Shown piece after piece: positions 45,433-54,813 of a stretch of 64,000 nucleotides of DNA. The notes below the pieces were generated by a model. It was not told the DNA's origin. It searched no databases and saw nothing but the letters and a program-made list of their open reading frames with translations. The position numbers and the translations under genes were made by a program. Where the stretch lies: positions 49,836,825-49,900,824 of the forward strand of contig OZ024726.1 of NCBI GenBank assembly GCA_964016875.1, written 5' to 3'. Origin of the DNA: Fallopia convolvulus (lineage: Eukaryota > Streptophyta > Magnoliopsida > Caryophyllales > Polygonaceae). Positions within the stretch are counted from its first letter, which is position 1. Each line of letters begins with the position of its first letter.

Positions 45433-46832
45433 TGATAGCTCGCATATAGGAGTAGTTTAGATGCATGTTTTATATATGTTTTAGTTAGTTTTAGGTTAGT
45501 TTTTATGTAGTTTTTAGGTTTTTGTGTTATCGGGTATTATGCGCTGGTTTGCTCGGTTTTACAGGTTTTTAGGTTCAGGAGCAACAGCGGGGCGAGTACA
45601 GATGGATCATGGTGGTGATGGACGAGGCAAAGGAGCCAAGAGAGCTAGGACATGCTAGGAGAAGGGCCAAGGCAAGGAGGAAGACAAGCCAAAGACAAGC
45701 CAAGTGCTCGGGATGAAGCTGAGCAACGAAGCCGCGCAATCCCAACTGAAAGGGGAAAGCGCGGGGTTGCAAGAGAAAGCGCGGCCGCGCTTTCTGGTGT
45801 CGAAGCCGCGCATTCGGGATTTTACACGGAGCAAGTGCTTTGGGCCGAGATTGGTTTTGGGCTTTGGAATGTTGATTTTTGGGCTTGTGTTATCCGAGTA
45901 TGAGGTTTAAGATATAGTGTTTGAGGATATTTTTAGGAGCATATAAATACTTTATGATAGATTATTTTCTCATAACTTTGATCATACTTTTGGAGGCTAG
46001 GGTTTTTCTCTCAAGGAAGACTTTGAAACCTTTGTAAGTTTGATTACAATTTAATTATGCATTGCTAATTTCTCTAGTGTTTGACTAGTTATTGAAGTCA
46101 TGATTTGTATGTAGTTGTGAGGTTTAATTGATTCTCAACAAACTTGAATAGAAATTATTCCTTGTGCTTAACTGAATCAGAATTATTCTAGGGTTTTGTT
46201 AGATTAGCTACCTAATAGAATTTCTAGGTTAATTTACAACTGAATCTGATTAATTACCGGTTGGAGTTAATTAGATCAAGAGTAGACTTTAATTAATTTA
46301 GTACCGGTTGGACAAGTTGATTAAAGTAGGGAATAAATTCACAAGTCACTTAGATGTTTGGTTGCTCTAAGTGTTTGTTTCTATTGATAACTTGAATCGT
46401 CATGCTGTTATTTAATTGAATCTAGAAGGTCTTCTAGGTTATTATTTAATTAGGGTTGTTAGACTGGTTGTTCTATCAACTATATATGAAGTTCGGGTTT
46501 TAATCCTTAGTAGGGTCATTATCCATAATAGATTATTCAAGTGAGAAGAGAATCAAGAGAATCGATGATCAACGAATCAATATCATGATGGATCTAACTA
46601 GTTGAACACGTTTGTCTTACATATATTCAAATCATCTTTGCATTCATAGTTAGTTTTATTCTTGCATATTAGTTTAGATAATCATTCTGAAAACCCCCCT
46701 TTAGTTACTTGGCACATAAGTAATAACATTAATACACGAGTCTCTGTGGGATCGACCCTTGCTTACCATTCTACTCAGATTGGTTAAGTTAGGATTCTTT
46801 GATAGGTAAAACGACTGAAAAATACCTCATCA
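45433..46832 (+). repeat. Athila element 3' LTR
   Basis: 1400 bp, nearly identical to the 5' LTR; the palindrome is at 45779-45790. Preceded by the purine tract GCATGGGGGAATT (45420-45432). Confidence 0.95.
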
Positions 46833-46837
46833 GTAAC

Positions 46838-47739
46838 CCTGCTATAAGCGCCTCATATTCTGCTTCATTGTTGGTGGCTTTGAACGTACATCGAATAACC
46901 TGGGCTATCCTATCCCCCTGTGGTGACTTCAGGACTACCCCCAGTCCTACGCCTACCTGGTTTGATGCTCCATCTGTATGCATTAACCACTTGCCGCACC
47001 CACATGAACTTGTTACATGTAACACGTCTTGATTCTCTTGTTCCAAAATGGTAGGAGTGAAGTCGACCACAAAATCCTCCAAGGCTTGAGATTTCATTGT
47101 TGTTCGTGGCTCGTAAGTAATGTCGTAACCATTAAGGTGTATCAGCCACCTCATTAACCGACCTGACAATTCTGGCTTTGACATGATACTCTTCATTGGA
47201 TATTTAGTCCTCACGATAATAGAATGACTTTCAAAATAAGGACGTAATTTTATTGAAGCCATTACCAAAGACAATACAAGTTTCTCCACGAGTGAATACC
47301 TGGTTTCCGCATCAAGCAAGGTTTTACTTACGTAGTAAATGGGCAATTGGTCTCCATTCTCCTCTCGGATCAAGACGACACTTACAACAACTTCGATTAC
47401 AGCCAAGTATACATACAGCTTCTCGTCTGGCTTGGGTTTAGAAAGCACTTGAGGGTTAGATAAATATTTTTTTAATTCTATGAAAGCTTCTTCATGTGCT
47501 TCCGTCCATTCAAATGACTTGTTCTTCTTCAAGATATCATAGAACAACTTGTTTCTGTCCGAGGATCGAGATATGAATCGGTTCAAAGCTGCTACTCGCC
47601 CTGTCAATTTTTGGACGTCTTTGACGCACTTTGGTGATTGTAGCTCCATTATTGCCTTGATCTGATCCGGGCTCGCCTCGATTCCTCTTTGCGTTACTAT
47701 GTTTCGAGGAACTTCCCTGATGTAACTACGAAAGAGCAT
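46838..47739 (-). pseudogene. Tat RT thumb, RNase H and start of second RNase H
   Basis: Minus-strand frame: QRGIEASPDQIKAIMEL and VKDVQKLTGRVAALNRFI are the RT connection; FEWTEAHEEAFIELKKYL, LYVYLAVIEVVVSVVLIREE and YYVSKTLLDAETRYS the RNase H; the tether YEPRTTMKSQALEDFVVDF follows. The archaeal-type RNase H then starts with LMHTDGASNQVGVGLGVVL and NNEAEYEALIAGL, and ends at the Athila junction (46832). Joined across the insertion, the domain continues at 35024. Confidence 0.85.
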
Positions 47740-47810
47740 TTGGTCGGATTCAATTTCATTTTGTAGCTTCGTAGGATCTGGAACGCGTCCTTTAAGTGGG
47801 TGATATGGTC

Positions 47811-48422
47811 CTACGCCTTCAATGACTTGACTAGCATGTCGTCAATATACACCTCCATCGTATCCCCCAGTTTTTCCTGAAACATCTTATTAACCAATCT
47901 CTGATAAGTAGCACCTGCGTTCTTTAACCCGAAAGGCACAACTTTGTAACAATAAGTTCCTTGATTGGTTACGAATGCAGGTTTTTCTTGATCGTCGGGA
48001 TGCATCATTATCTGATGATATCCACTAAATGCATCCATGAAAGTTAAAAGCTTGTGCCCAGCCATTGCATCCACCATTGCATCGATATGAGGCAATGGGA
48101 ATGAATCTTTAGGGCATGCTTTAATTAAACCGGTAAAGTCTACGCAAATGCGCCACTTTCCGTTTTTCTTTTTTACAACAACCACGTTTGCAAGCCAATC
48201 AGGATATCTTACCTCTGTAATTTTTCCGGACTCAAGCAAGGATTTTACCTCGTCGTTGATTACCTGATTTCGTTCGGGTGCAAACTTACATCTTTTCTGC
48301 TTTACTGATGGCATCCTCTTGTTGACGTTGAGGGCATATGTGATCACGTTAGGATCAATGCCCACCATATCCTCGTTCGACCACACAAAGCAATCAATGT
48401 AGGACCGTAGGAACTCCACCAA
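47811..48422 (-). pseudogene. Tat reverse transcriptase palm and fingers
   Basis: Motifs on the minus strand: KITEVRYPDWLANVVVVKKK, WRICVDFTGLIKACPKDSFP, LLTFMDAFSGYHQIMMHPDD, YCYKVVPFGLKNAGATYQ and the active site VYIDDMLVKS. The three catalytic aspartates (MDAFSG and YIDD) are present. The frame breaks at 47811, just after the active site; the thumb continues in another frame from 47739. Confidence 0.88.
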
Positions 48423-48560
48423 TTGTTCACGTAAAGTGGGCTCCAGGTCTGCTCCTATTTTAATTTTTCTTGATGGATCAAGTGGATCAAGAGCGACTTC
48501 TTCGAGTTCGGGCGTTTCCGGCTTTACATAGTAAGTGGTTGTTCTACAGTCCTTTAATTG

Positions 48561-49444
48561 CTAATCTGACGACTTATTCCCTGCTTTAAGTTGTAGGTTT
48601 TTCGAAGTTGTTGCTTTCATCGTCACGGAGTAGCATTCTCTTGCTAATTTTTGTTCCCCCTTGATTTCTTGAACACCCCATGGCGTCAAGAACTTCACAC
48701 ATTGATGGTAAGTGGAAGGGATAGCTCTCATCACGTGGATCCATGGCCTGCCCAGAATGAAATTAAAAGGTGACGGGCAATCAAGTACTTGAAATTTTAC
48801 CTGGTAGTTTTTTCCTCCTGCGATGGTCGGTAAGGATATTTCTCCCAACGTGTTGCGTGATTCGCCATTGAAACCTACTAAAGTCGTAGATTTTTTTTGA
48901 CAATGTCATCCATCCGAAGACCTAAGCTGTACAAAGCATCCAACATGAGCAAGTTAGTGGAGCTTCCGTTATCAACTAATATTCTTTTAACAAGGAAATT
49001 TGCTATTGTTAAAGAAATTATTAAACAGTCGTGATGAACTTCCTCTTCTTCGACATCATCGAAGGTAATTGGCATCACGTCGTGACCCGTTCGTGGAGGA
49101 GCTCTGGGACATTCTCTCCTAGTATCCCTTGCGATTCTCTTTGCTGCGGAGTACGTTATACCATAGATTTCAGATCCCCCGGTGATGACGTTGATTACTC
49201 CAGTATGCTTCGGAGGTGGACGAGGGCTAGCTTTCCCTTTGTTGCGCTCTAACTGCTCCTTTGCTTTTTCTGATAATAAATCCTTGAGGTACCCCCTGTG
49301 TAATAGTTCGCTTACCTCCTTCCGCAACGCGATACACTCGTCCGTTCGGTGATCGTGGTCAAAGTGAAAATCACACCATCTGGACTTGTCTTTCTGATGC
49401 GAAGGTATATTACTCTTTCGGGGCCATTTGACAATTTCCCACAT
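48561..49444 (-). pseudogene. Tat gag C-terminus and aspartic protease
   Basis: 49444-48878: a zinc knuckle-like CDFHFDHDHRTDEC (CX3HX4HX4C, the form seen in Tat gag) and, further on, the retropepsin active site VDNGSSTNLL. The frame breaks near 48870 at a T-rich run. 48848-48561 continues with protease flap and tail (FQVLDCPSPFNFILGRPWIH). A second break near 48560 separates it from RT. Confidence 0.82.
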
Positions 49445-49624
49445 CCTGTTGAGAGTTCGAACTACCTCTGTTGCATCTACATAGAAGTTTTAATGGGAAA
49501 GTGTGGGAGGCAGCCTGAAATTTTCATATCTTTAGCCTTACCTAGCAAATGTCGTACTGACAGTTGTTTTGGCAGGGGATGAAGTGGAATATGGAGCATA
49601 TCTGTGTTCTCGCCTTTCTTGTCT

Positions 49625-50329
49625 TCACTCTGGCCGGTGAGGGCTAATAACTTTTTCAGTGAAGAGGTCATCCTCCTCCAATCGCACATGCGCTAACGCC
49701 TTCACCTGCACTTCATTGAAATTTGAACAAGGGTACTTAGTTAATTCGCGATATAACTCAGGATTACAAACTGAGATGCCCCTTCGGAATGCTTCCACGG
49801 CTGTGGCGGCATCGCATCCTTCTATAGTCACTAGCTCCTCGTTGTAGCGGTTAAGGAAGGTCTTCAAGAATTCTCCGGGTTTCTGAACCATGCGATATAG
49901 ATCGCTTGATCGTTTCTTAGCGTGTCGAATGCTTGCAAACTTTACTCTGAACTTGTCAATCAACTCAGCAAAAGATGAAATACTTCCAAGAGGTAAATGT
50001 GAGTGCCAATTGAGTGTGGGTCCGGATAACGTGTTTCCGAACCAACGACACATAACAATCTCCTTCATGTCAAAAGGGACTGTGCTAATGTTCATAGCCT
50101 GCTTGAATGCAGCTATGTGTTGATCAGGATCTGTTACCCCCTCGTACTTAGGTACATCGGGGACGTGATACTTTCGGGAGATGTCGACTCTTGCGATAGC
50201 GGGTACGAAGGGAGAGTCTGTGTAGCCGTCCCTTCTTTCCATTGCTATCGGTTGAGATGCTCTTGGGACTTGAGTGATTCGGTCCTCTAGAGCTTTGAGG
50301 CGTTCCCGTAATTGGGAAACCTCAGCCAT
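49625..50329 (-). CDS. Tat gag (capsid region)
   Basis: An open frame of 234 codons starting ATG at 50329. After a short heptad-like start (LRERLKALEDRI) it has the gag core: YEGVTDPDQHIAAFKQAM, RWFGNTLSGPTLNWHSHLP, SFAELIDKFRVKFASI, and RYNEELVTI and AVEAFRRGI motifs. This is the retrotransposon gag domain of Ty3/gypsy Tat elements that forms the particle. It follows the leader ORF in another frame. The zinc knuckle part lies further along in a separate frame (49444). Confidence 0.85.
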   Translation of the reverse strand: MAEVSQLRERLKALEDRITQVPRASQPIAMERRDGYTDSPFVPAIARVDISRKYHVPDVPKYEGVTDPDQHIAAFKQAMNISTVPFDMKEIVMCRWFGNTLSGPTLNWHSHLPLGSISSFAELIDKFRVKFASIRHAKKRSSDLYRMVQKPGEFLKTFLNRYNEELVTIEGCDAATAVEAFRRGISVCNPELYRELTKYPCSNFNEVQVKALAHVRLEEDDLFTEKVISPHRPE

Positions 50330-50333
50330 TTAC

Positions 50334-50825
50334 CTAATACCCAGTTACCGGTCTGACGACATCAGGCGTTACGAGACTTGGATCATCCATGTCTAATTGT
50401 CTGGCGACTCCTTCTACCGCGTCCGTTCCGCGTGGTCGGGTGGGAGCTGATTGTACCTGAGATCGAAACAAATTGCGTTCATTAGTCAAAGTTTTGATTT
50501 GCTTTTCATATACCTCGGTAAATCTAGCGTGAGCCTCCTTTTGGTTTTCCAAGTCTTTTTGGAGGGTGATCATCGTCGCGCGGAGTTCCATGATGATGTT
50601 AGAATCACCACCCCCTACTCCTCGTTCCACCGAAGTAGCAGGGTTGCCATTTGCGTTCCCGGAATCTTGATCAACTCCTTCTACATTCCCGGCTCCATCA
50701 GCATTCCCAGTTCGTTTGTTGTCACCTTCCTGATTGATCTCATGGTTCTCGAGACCTCCCACGTGACTGTAAGTAGTCTGAATTCCATCCATCTTGTTGA
50801 TAGAACTTGTAGATCCTTTTAGCAT
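50334..50825 (-). CDS. Tat leader ORF upstream of gag
   Basis: 163 codons: a Gly/Asn-rich first half, then coiled-coil-like MELRATMITLQKDLENQKEA and an Arg/Pro tail. It ends 4 bases before the gag ATG, in a different frame. It may be the N-terminal part of gag separated by a one-base change, or a separate leader protein. I recognise no domain. Confidence 0.55.
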   Translation of the reverse strand: MLKGSTSSINKMDGIQTTYSHVGGLENHEINQEGDNKRTGNADGAGNVEGVDQDSGNANGNPATSVERGVGGGDSNIIMELRATMITLQKDLENQKEAHARFTEVYEKQIKTLTNERNLFRSQVQSAPTRPRGTDAVEGVARQLDMDDPSLVTPDVVRPVTGY

Positions 50826-50839
50826 GACTTCTTTTTAGC

Positions 50840-50862
50840 TAGGGCCCCACGGTGGGCGCCAA
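50840..50862 (-). promoter_or_regulatory. Primer-binding site of the Tat element
   Basis: The minus strand reads TTGGCGCCCACCGTGGGGCC just after the 5' LTR, the primer-site style seen in plant Tat elements. I do not assign the tRNA with certainty. Confidence 0.7.
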
Positions 50863-50863
50863 T

Positions 50864-51402
50864 TATTTTGGAGAGATTAACCACGCAAACGTGTTACCTG
50901 CTAAGATGAGGGAATCCTAACAAAAAAGTAATCACAACGCGTTACAAACTACAAGTAAAGCGTAAAGTAAAATGGAATATTAGAGAATAAGAGCAAGTAA
51001 AAAGAATAAAGGCAAGCAAATTGTAGTATTTGTATTGTTATTGAGATTGTGGATGAATATTTGGTTGGTACAAACGAACTCTTAAATAGAAATATTGAGA
51101 AAGAATGAATTGAGCTTTTAGCACTTGATTTTGAGTGTGTGAGTCGATGTGTCTTCTACGTCTGCCTCGTCCTTATTTTATAACCTTCTCTTCCATTTGG
51201 ACCGTTGGTGAAGCACCTAGCGTATCCCGGAGATTTCGCCACTGGCATGAATGAGGTAGCCGTTGAGGTGGTTAATTACCAAATCTGAGATTCTCGCCAC
51301 GCCTTTGACTGCTTCTTTGATTTTCTTCTCCAACAAACGATGTGGGCTATTCGTCTCGGGCTGGCAATGTCCCCTTGGGCCATATTTCGGAGAGGCCCAA
51401 CA
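50864..51402 (-). repeat. Tat element 5' LTR
   Basis: Same sequence as 30362-30890 with about 5% differences and an additional 11-base segment near 51378. On the minus strand TATAAAATA (plus 51174-51182) is a probable TATA box. The element's transcript would start to its left and run toward lower coordinates. Confidence 0.85.
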
Positions 51403-51757
51403 ATTTCTATGATTTAATTGTATCATGTAACTTCTACAAGTCAGAAACATTGAAAACAAACAGTCAGCTGAGACAACAACAAACCAAAAAAAACGAAAAA
51501 TTGCACATTATACATGAAGGAAGATTGCGTAACAAAGCTCCAGAGTGATCAATCTCGATCTATAAAAGTCCTAGATATGCTCTACAAATTTAGAGCAGTG
51601 CTTGGATAAATTTGATTACTTCTTCAAAATGTCAATCTTAACAAGGTACTGATTACTAATTACTCCCAAGCTTAATCTGTTGAAGTCTTGCAATCGTTAT
51701 TATTTAGCGTTATCCATTGCTAATTTTGCCTTTTAACTAAACTTTAATATGGAGTAC
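51403..51757. other. Host DNA between Tat and SIRE elements
   Basis: 355 bp with no gene seen. It ends AGTAC (51753-51757), which should be the left target copy of the SIRE-type element; the right copy is missing. Confidence 0.55.
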
Positions 51758-52769
51758 TGTTGGAACGATGTTGGGACCTCTGGTTCTGAACATCGGAACA
51801 ACGATACAGTTCTCCGAGTTTTGATAATGACAAACGCTATAAGGGAACTAATGTGCTTTGATCAAGTATTTCTAAGGAACACAGGTTGAGCAAAGAACTT
51901 CCATGAATGAGCACACTATGAAGAGTTCCCATGAAATGAGAACTCCCAGGAATGACCAGAGAACACAGGCTTACACGATGAAGAGTTTCTCTCAAAGGAA
52001 CTCTGAAGAGGACAGTTCCCACGACATGGGAACTCACATGTGAGGACAAGGACCGTTCAGCGCATATCACTGGATCCTGTCTTGGACAGGATGAAGGCAC
52101 AGTCAGAGGAGTAGACTGTCACGATTGATCCAACGGTCCGATCAATTCAAGAAGTTGACCTAGTTCAAGTTGAAGTCACATGTGAAGAAAGTACAACTTG
52201 GGCATCAAGCAAAGGGCATTTCGGACACAAATGAAAGATGTGATTGAAGCCCAAGTTCACTCGAGTATAAAGCCAAATGAATAGTACTCGAATTGAGCAC
52301 TTCTCCCAGAACTCACAAATACCCACAACAGAGAAAGAGAAAGAAGAAGAGAAGTCCCCGGCGGCGAGTGTCTGATCTCGACGACGGTGAAGCCAAGTTC
52401 CCAGGAGAAAGAGAACTGCGATTCGGTGTAAGGTTTGAGTTACTTATTTAGTGATTGTTGTTCGCTTAGGAACTCAGTTGAGAAGATTCATTAGTGTTGC
52501 TAGAGTTAGGTAGAACTCGTAGGAACAGAGAAGTTTGAATCTGGCTGTTTGTAACTAAGGAACAAATCAATAATATAAGTAAGTCATTCAAAATCCTCCA
52601 AGCGGAGGTAGAGGTTTACCCATACAACTAGTTGGTTGTAGTGGGGTTCCTCTATAAGGGAACTGTGTTCATTTTGTCTTTCTAATACTTGCGATAGTTT
52701 CTTCCGCTGCCTTGGGAACAGCTTAACAGCCAGTTCCCAAGCTCTAAGCTAACCGGTTACGATCCAACA
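51758..52769 (+). repeat. Copia #2 5' LTR
   Basis: 1012 bp, TGTTGGAACG..CGATCCAACA. Repeated GGAACT/AGTTCCC motifs throughout (e.g. 51910-52050) may be regulatory repeats. A TATA box, TATAAAG, is at 52266-52272. Confidence 0.92.
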
Positions 52770-52770
52770 A

Positions 52771-52786
52771 TTGGTAGCAAAGCAAG
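52771..52786 (+). promoter_or_regulatory. Primer-binding site of copia #2
   Basis: TTGGTAGCAAAGCAAG, similar to the initiator Met tRNA primer site TGGTATCAGAGC, begins two bases after the LTR. Confidence 0.7.
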
Positions 52787-52824
52787 GTTGCTCTAGATTT
52801 GTGTTAGCATCGCATGTCTCAAAC

Positions 52825-54798
52825 ATGGCTCACGAACTCACCCAAGTCGGTCACAACAACAGCAAGCCACCAAGGCTCATCACTGGTAGATTCGAAGTCT
52901 GGCAACGCGACATGAAGAACTGGATGCGCAGCCAAGACTACCAAGGTTGGTGCGTCATAGAAAAAGGGAACTTCAAAATTGATCCAGCGATTGAGAATGA
53001 TCTTTCAAAATGGGGACCCAATGAGTACAAGTGCATGGAGGCCAACTTCAAAGCCATTCAGTACCTCAAGAATGCCATGTCGGTGCAAGACTGCGACAGA
53101 GTGGCAAACCTAGACACGGCAAAGGAAGTGTGGGAAGCCATTCAACAAATGCACATTGGGAACTCAGACCTCCGAGAAGATCTTCAGATGAACGCAAGGA
53201 GGGAGTTCTTCACCTTCCAAATGGAGATAGGAGAATCCGTCGATAGCTACCAATCCCGTTTCGAGGGACTTTACACCAAGATGGTTGGCCTTGGGATCAC
53301 TAAAGAGGAAGTCACTAATAAAATGAAGGTTCAACAACTCTTCAATGGGTTGACTGGAGAATGGACAAATGAAAGAATGATGTTCAAAGAGAATCCCGAA
53401 AACAGAGCTCTTATGCTCCACCAGGTCTTTGGAAAACTGGTGGGATATAAGAAGAGAAAGATAGATGACAAGGAGCAAACGAGGGCACACCAAGGAATTG
53501 CCCTCAAACTTGAAAAAATGCTCAAGTCAGTTCAAGAGCAACATGAAGAATCTGAAGAAGAAGAGGATGAGGAACTGGTACTTGTAACAAGGGCCCTTCG
53601 ATCCTTCTACAAAGGGAAGTTCAAAAAGGGGAATGGGAACTCACAGAAAGGACAAGGTTCCCAAAGAAGACCAGTTGAAAAGGACCTCTCGGACGTCACA
53701 TGCTACAAGTGCTACAAAAAGGGACATTTCGCAAAGGAGTGCCTACTGGGAACTGACGATCGAAAGCAAGGAAAGAAGGCCTACATCGCCACCTGGGACG
53801 ATGACGAGGACGAAGATCCTGAAGCCTGGGCATCTCCCGACATGTGTGCAATGGCCATAGGAGACACCACTGGGGAACAACCCAGTGAGGTAACTACTGA
53901 ATCCGTTCTTGCTTCCTTGAATAATTATGAAAAACCTGAGTTGCTTAAAATTCTCTCAAGCCTTGTCAAAGACAATATTAAACTGCAAAAGAAGTTGGAA
54001 AAATCGGAACACACAAATGCTGAACTAGTTGGTCTAGAGCCATGTCCCAACTGTGTGTCCCTTCTAGAAAAACTTCAGTCTTATGTGTCTCACATCGTGG
54101 AACTTGAGAGTGAGCTTAAAACTCTAGAAAGTGATGAGAACACCCTTCTACAAAATCTGAGTAAAGCAAAAGGGAACTCTGAAGCCTCTAGTTCCCAAAC
54201 CAAGTTTGTCCCTGCCAGACACGGAATAGGGTATGAGTCAGAGAGCCCTAGAAAAGGGAAGTCCCCTTTGAGTGAAAAAGAGATGAACGAGTGTAGGGCC
54301 CTAGAGCTTCAGTGTGAGAAACAGAAAAATGCACACTTGGAAGAGAAAATCCGTGTTCTGGAGAGTGGGGTGAATGGAGAAGTAGATTATTACACTGGGA
54401 ACACTAGACACAAGTTGTATGTTCAAATAGCTAAGGGAAACAGGTCTAGAGTGTACAACAAGGAAACTATGGATAGGAACAGGATACAGAGACCCCATCC
54501 TAAGTACTACCTAGGAGAATATTATAAGACCTGCTGGAACTGTGGTGCTCATGGGCACTACAAGGAAAGCTGTCCCAAAGCTAAGGCCCAAGCCCAGAGA
54601 AACCACGAGTACTGGAACAAGCAGAATCAACAAACCAACAAGCCTGCTAGAGCTCCCATTAAAAGAAACAACCATAGGAACTCTGCCTATAACAAGTACT
54701 CTCGTGACATTAACATTGCTGATTATGTGCTATTTGAGACTGTCTTCCCTTGCAAGGAACCAGGAAAGAGTCATCTTGCCTGGGTCCTCAAAAACTAA
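52825..54798 (+). CDS. Copia #2 gag
   Basis: 657 codons from the first in-frame ATG (52825) to TAA. The N-terminal capsid region has RFEVWQRDMKNWMRSQDYQG, the WXXAMS-type middle NLDTAKEVWEAIQQ and SYQSRFEGLYTKM, and FNGLTGEW: the UBN2/gag core of copia elements. There are two zinc knuckles far apart: CYKCYKKGHFAKEC (about residues 293-306) and CWNCGAHGHYKESC (about 570-583). Between them lies an acidic segment (EEEEDEELV, DDDEDEDPE) and coiled coil. Pol follows in the same frame after TAA and TAG codons. Complete and apparently intact; packages element RNA in virus-like particles. Confidence 0.92.
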   Translation: MAHELTQVGHNNSKPPRLITGRFEVWQRDMKNWMRSQDYQGWCVIEKGNFKIDPAIENDLSKWGPNEYKCMEANFKAIQYLKNAMSVQDCDRVANLDTAKEVWEAIQQMHIGNSDLREDLQMNARREFFTFQMEIGESVDSYQSRFEGLYTKMVGLGITKEEVTNKMKVQQLFNGLTGEWTNERMMFKENPENRALMLHQVFGKLVGYKKRKIDDKEQTRAHQGIALKLEKMLKSVQEQHEESEEEEDEELVLVTRALRSFYKGKFKKGNGNSQKGQGSQRRPVEKDLSDVTCYKCYKKGHFAKECLLGTDDRKQGKKAYIATWDDDEDEDPEAWASPDMCAMAIGDTTGEQPSEVTTESVLASLNNYEKPELLKILSSLVKDNIKLQKKLEKSEHTNAELVGLEPCPNCVSLLEKLQSYVSHIVELESELKTLESDENTLLQNLSKAKGNSEASSSQTKFVPARHGIGYESESPRKGKSPLSEKEMNECRALELQCEKQKNAHLEEKIRVLESGVNGEVDYYTGNTRHKLYVQIAKGNRSRVYNKETMDRNRIQRPHPKYYLGEYYKTCWNCGAHGHYKESCPKAKAQAQRNHEYWNKQNQQTNKPARAPIKRNNHRNSAYNKYSRDINIADYVLFETVFPCKEPGKSHLAWVLKN

Positions 54799-54813
54799 CT
54801 CTTCTTGTAGGTG
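54796..54813 (+). promoter_or_regulatory. gag-pol junction with stops and 3'-splice-like signal
   Basis: Gag ends in TAA and four codons later there is TAG, both in the frame used by pol. The sequence across it, CTAACTCTTCTTGTAG|GTG, has a consensus branch point, a pyrimidine tract and AG directly at the start of pol. It could act as a 3' splice site for a pol mRNA, or the stops could be read through. Both are inference. Confidence 0.4.

Larger units (their letters stand above)
35025..46832 (+). mobile_element. Gypsy #3: Athila-lineage element, young insertion in the Tat element
   Basis: 11,808 bp with 1400-bp LTRs at both ends (35025-36424, 45433-46832) beginning TGATAG and ending CATCA, flanked by the perfect 5-bp duplication GTAAC (35020-35024 and 46833-46837). 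I count about eight base differences between the LTRs (about 0.6%), by far the least among the LTR pairs here. Internal order: primer site, damaged gag, intact pol, spacer, ORF3 of the ATHILA type, long 3' spacer and purine tract. Pol type, Asp-tRNA-like primer site and ORF3 place it in Athila. Confidence 0.95.
30362..51402 (-). mobile_element. Gypsy #2: Tat-lineage Ty3/gypsy element split by an Athila element
   Basis: LTRs at 30362-30890 and 50864-51402 (529 and 539 bp) with flanks ATTTT and ATTTC, a near-perfect 5-bp target duplication. On the minus strand the order is primer site, leader ORF, gag, protease, RT, RNase H, second RNase H, integrase, then an antisense gene and the 3' LTR. The second (archaeal-type) RNase H and the RT motif GTYCYKVVPFGLKNAGATYQ identify the Tat clade. 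Without the 11.8-kb Athila insertion it is about 9.2 kb. The LTRs differ at about two dozen positions plus an 11-bp indel, and coding frames are broken in several places. Confidence 0.9.

Noticed and set aside
52030..52110. Inverted GGAACT/AGTTCC motifs as a separate mobile element
   Set aside because: They are part of the SIRE LTR and occur in both copies.
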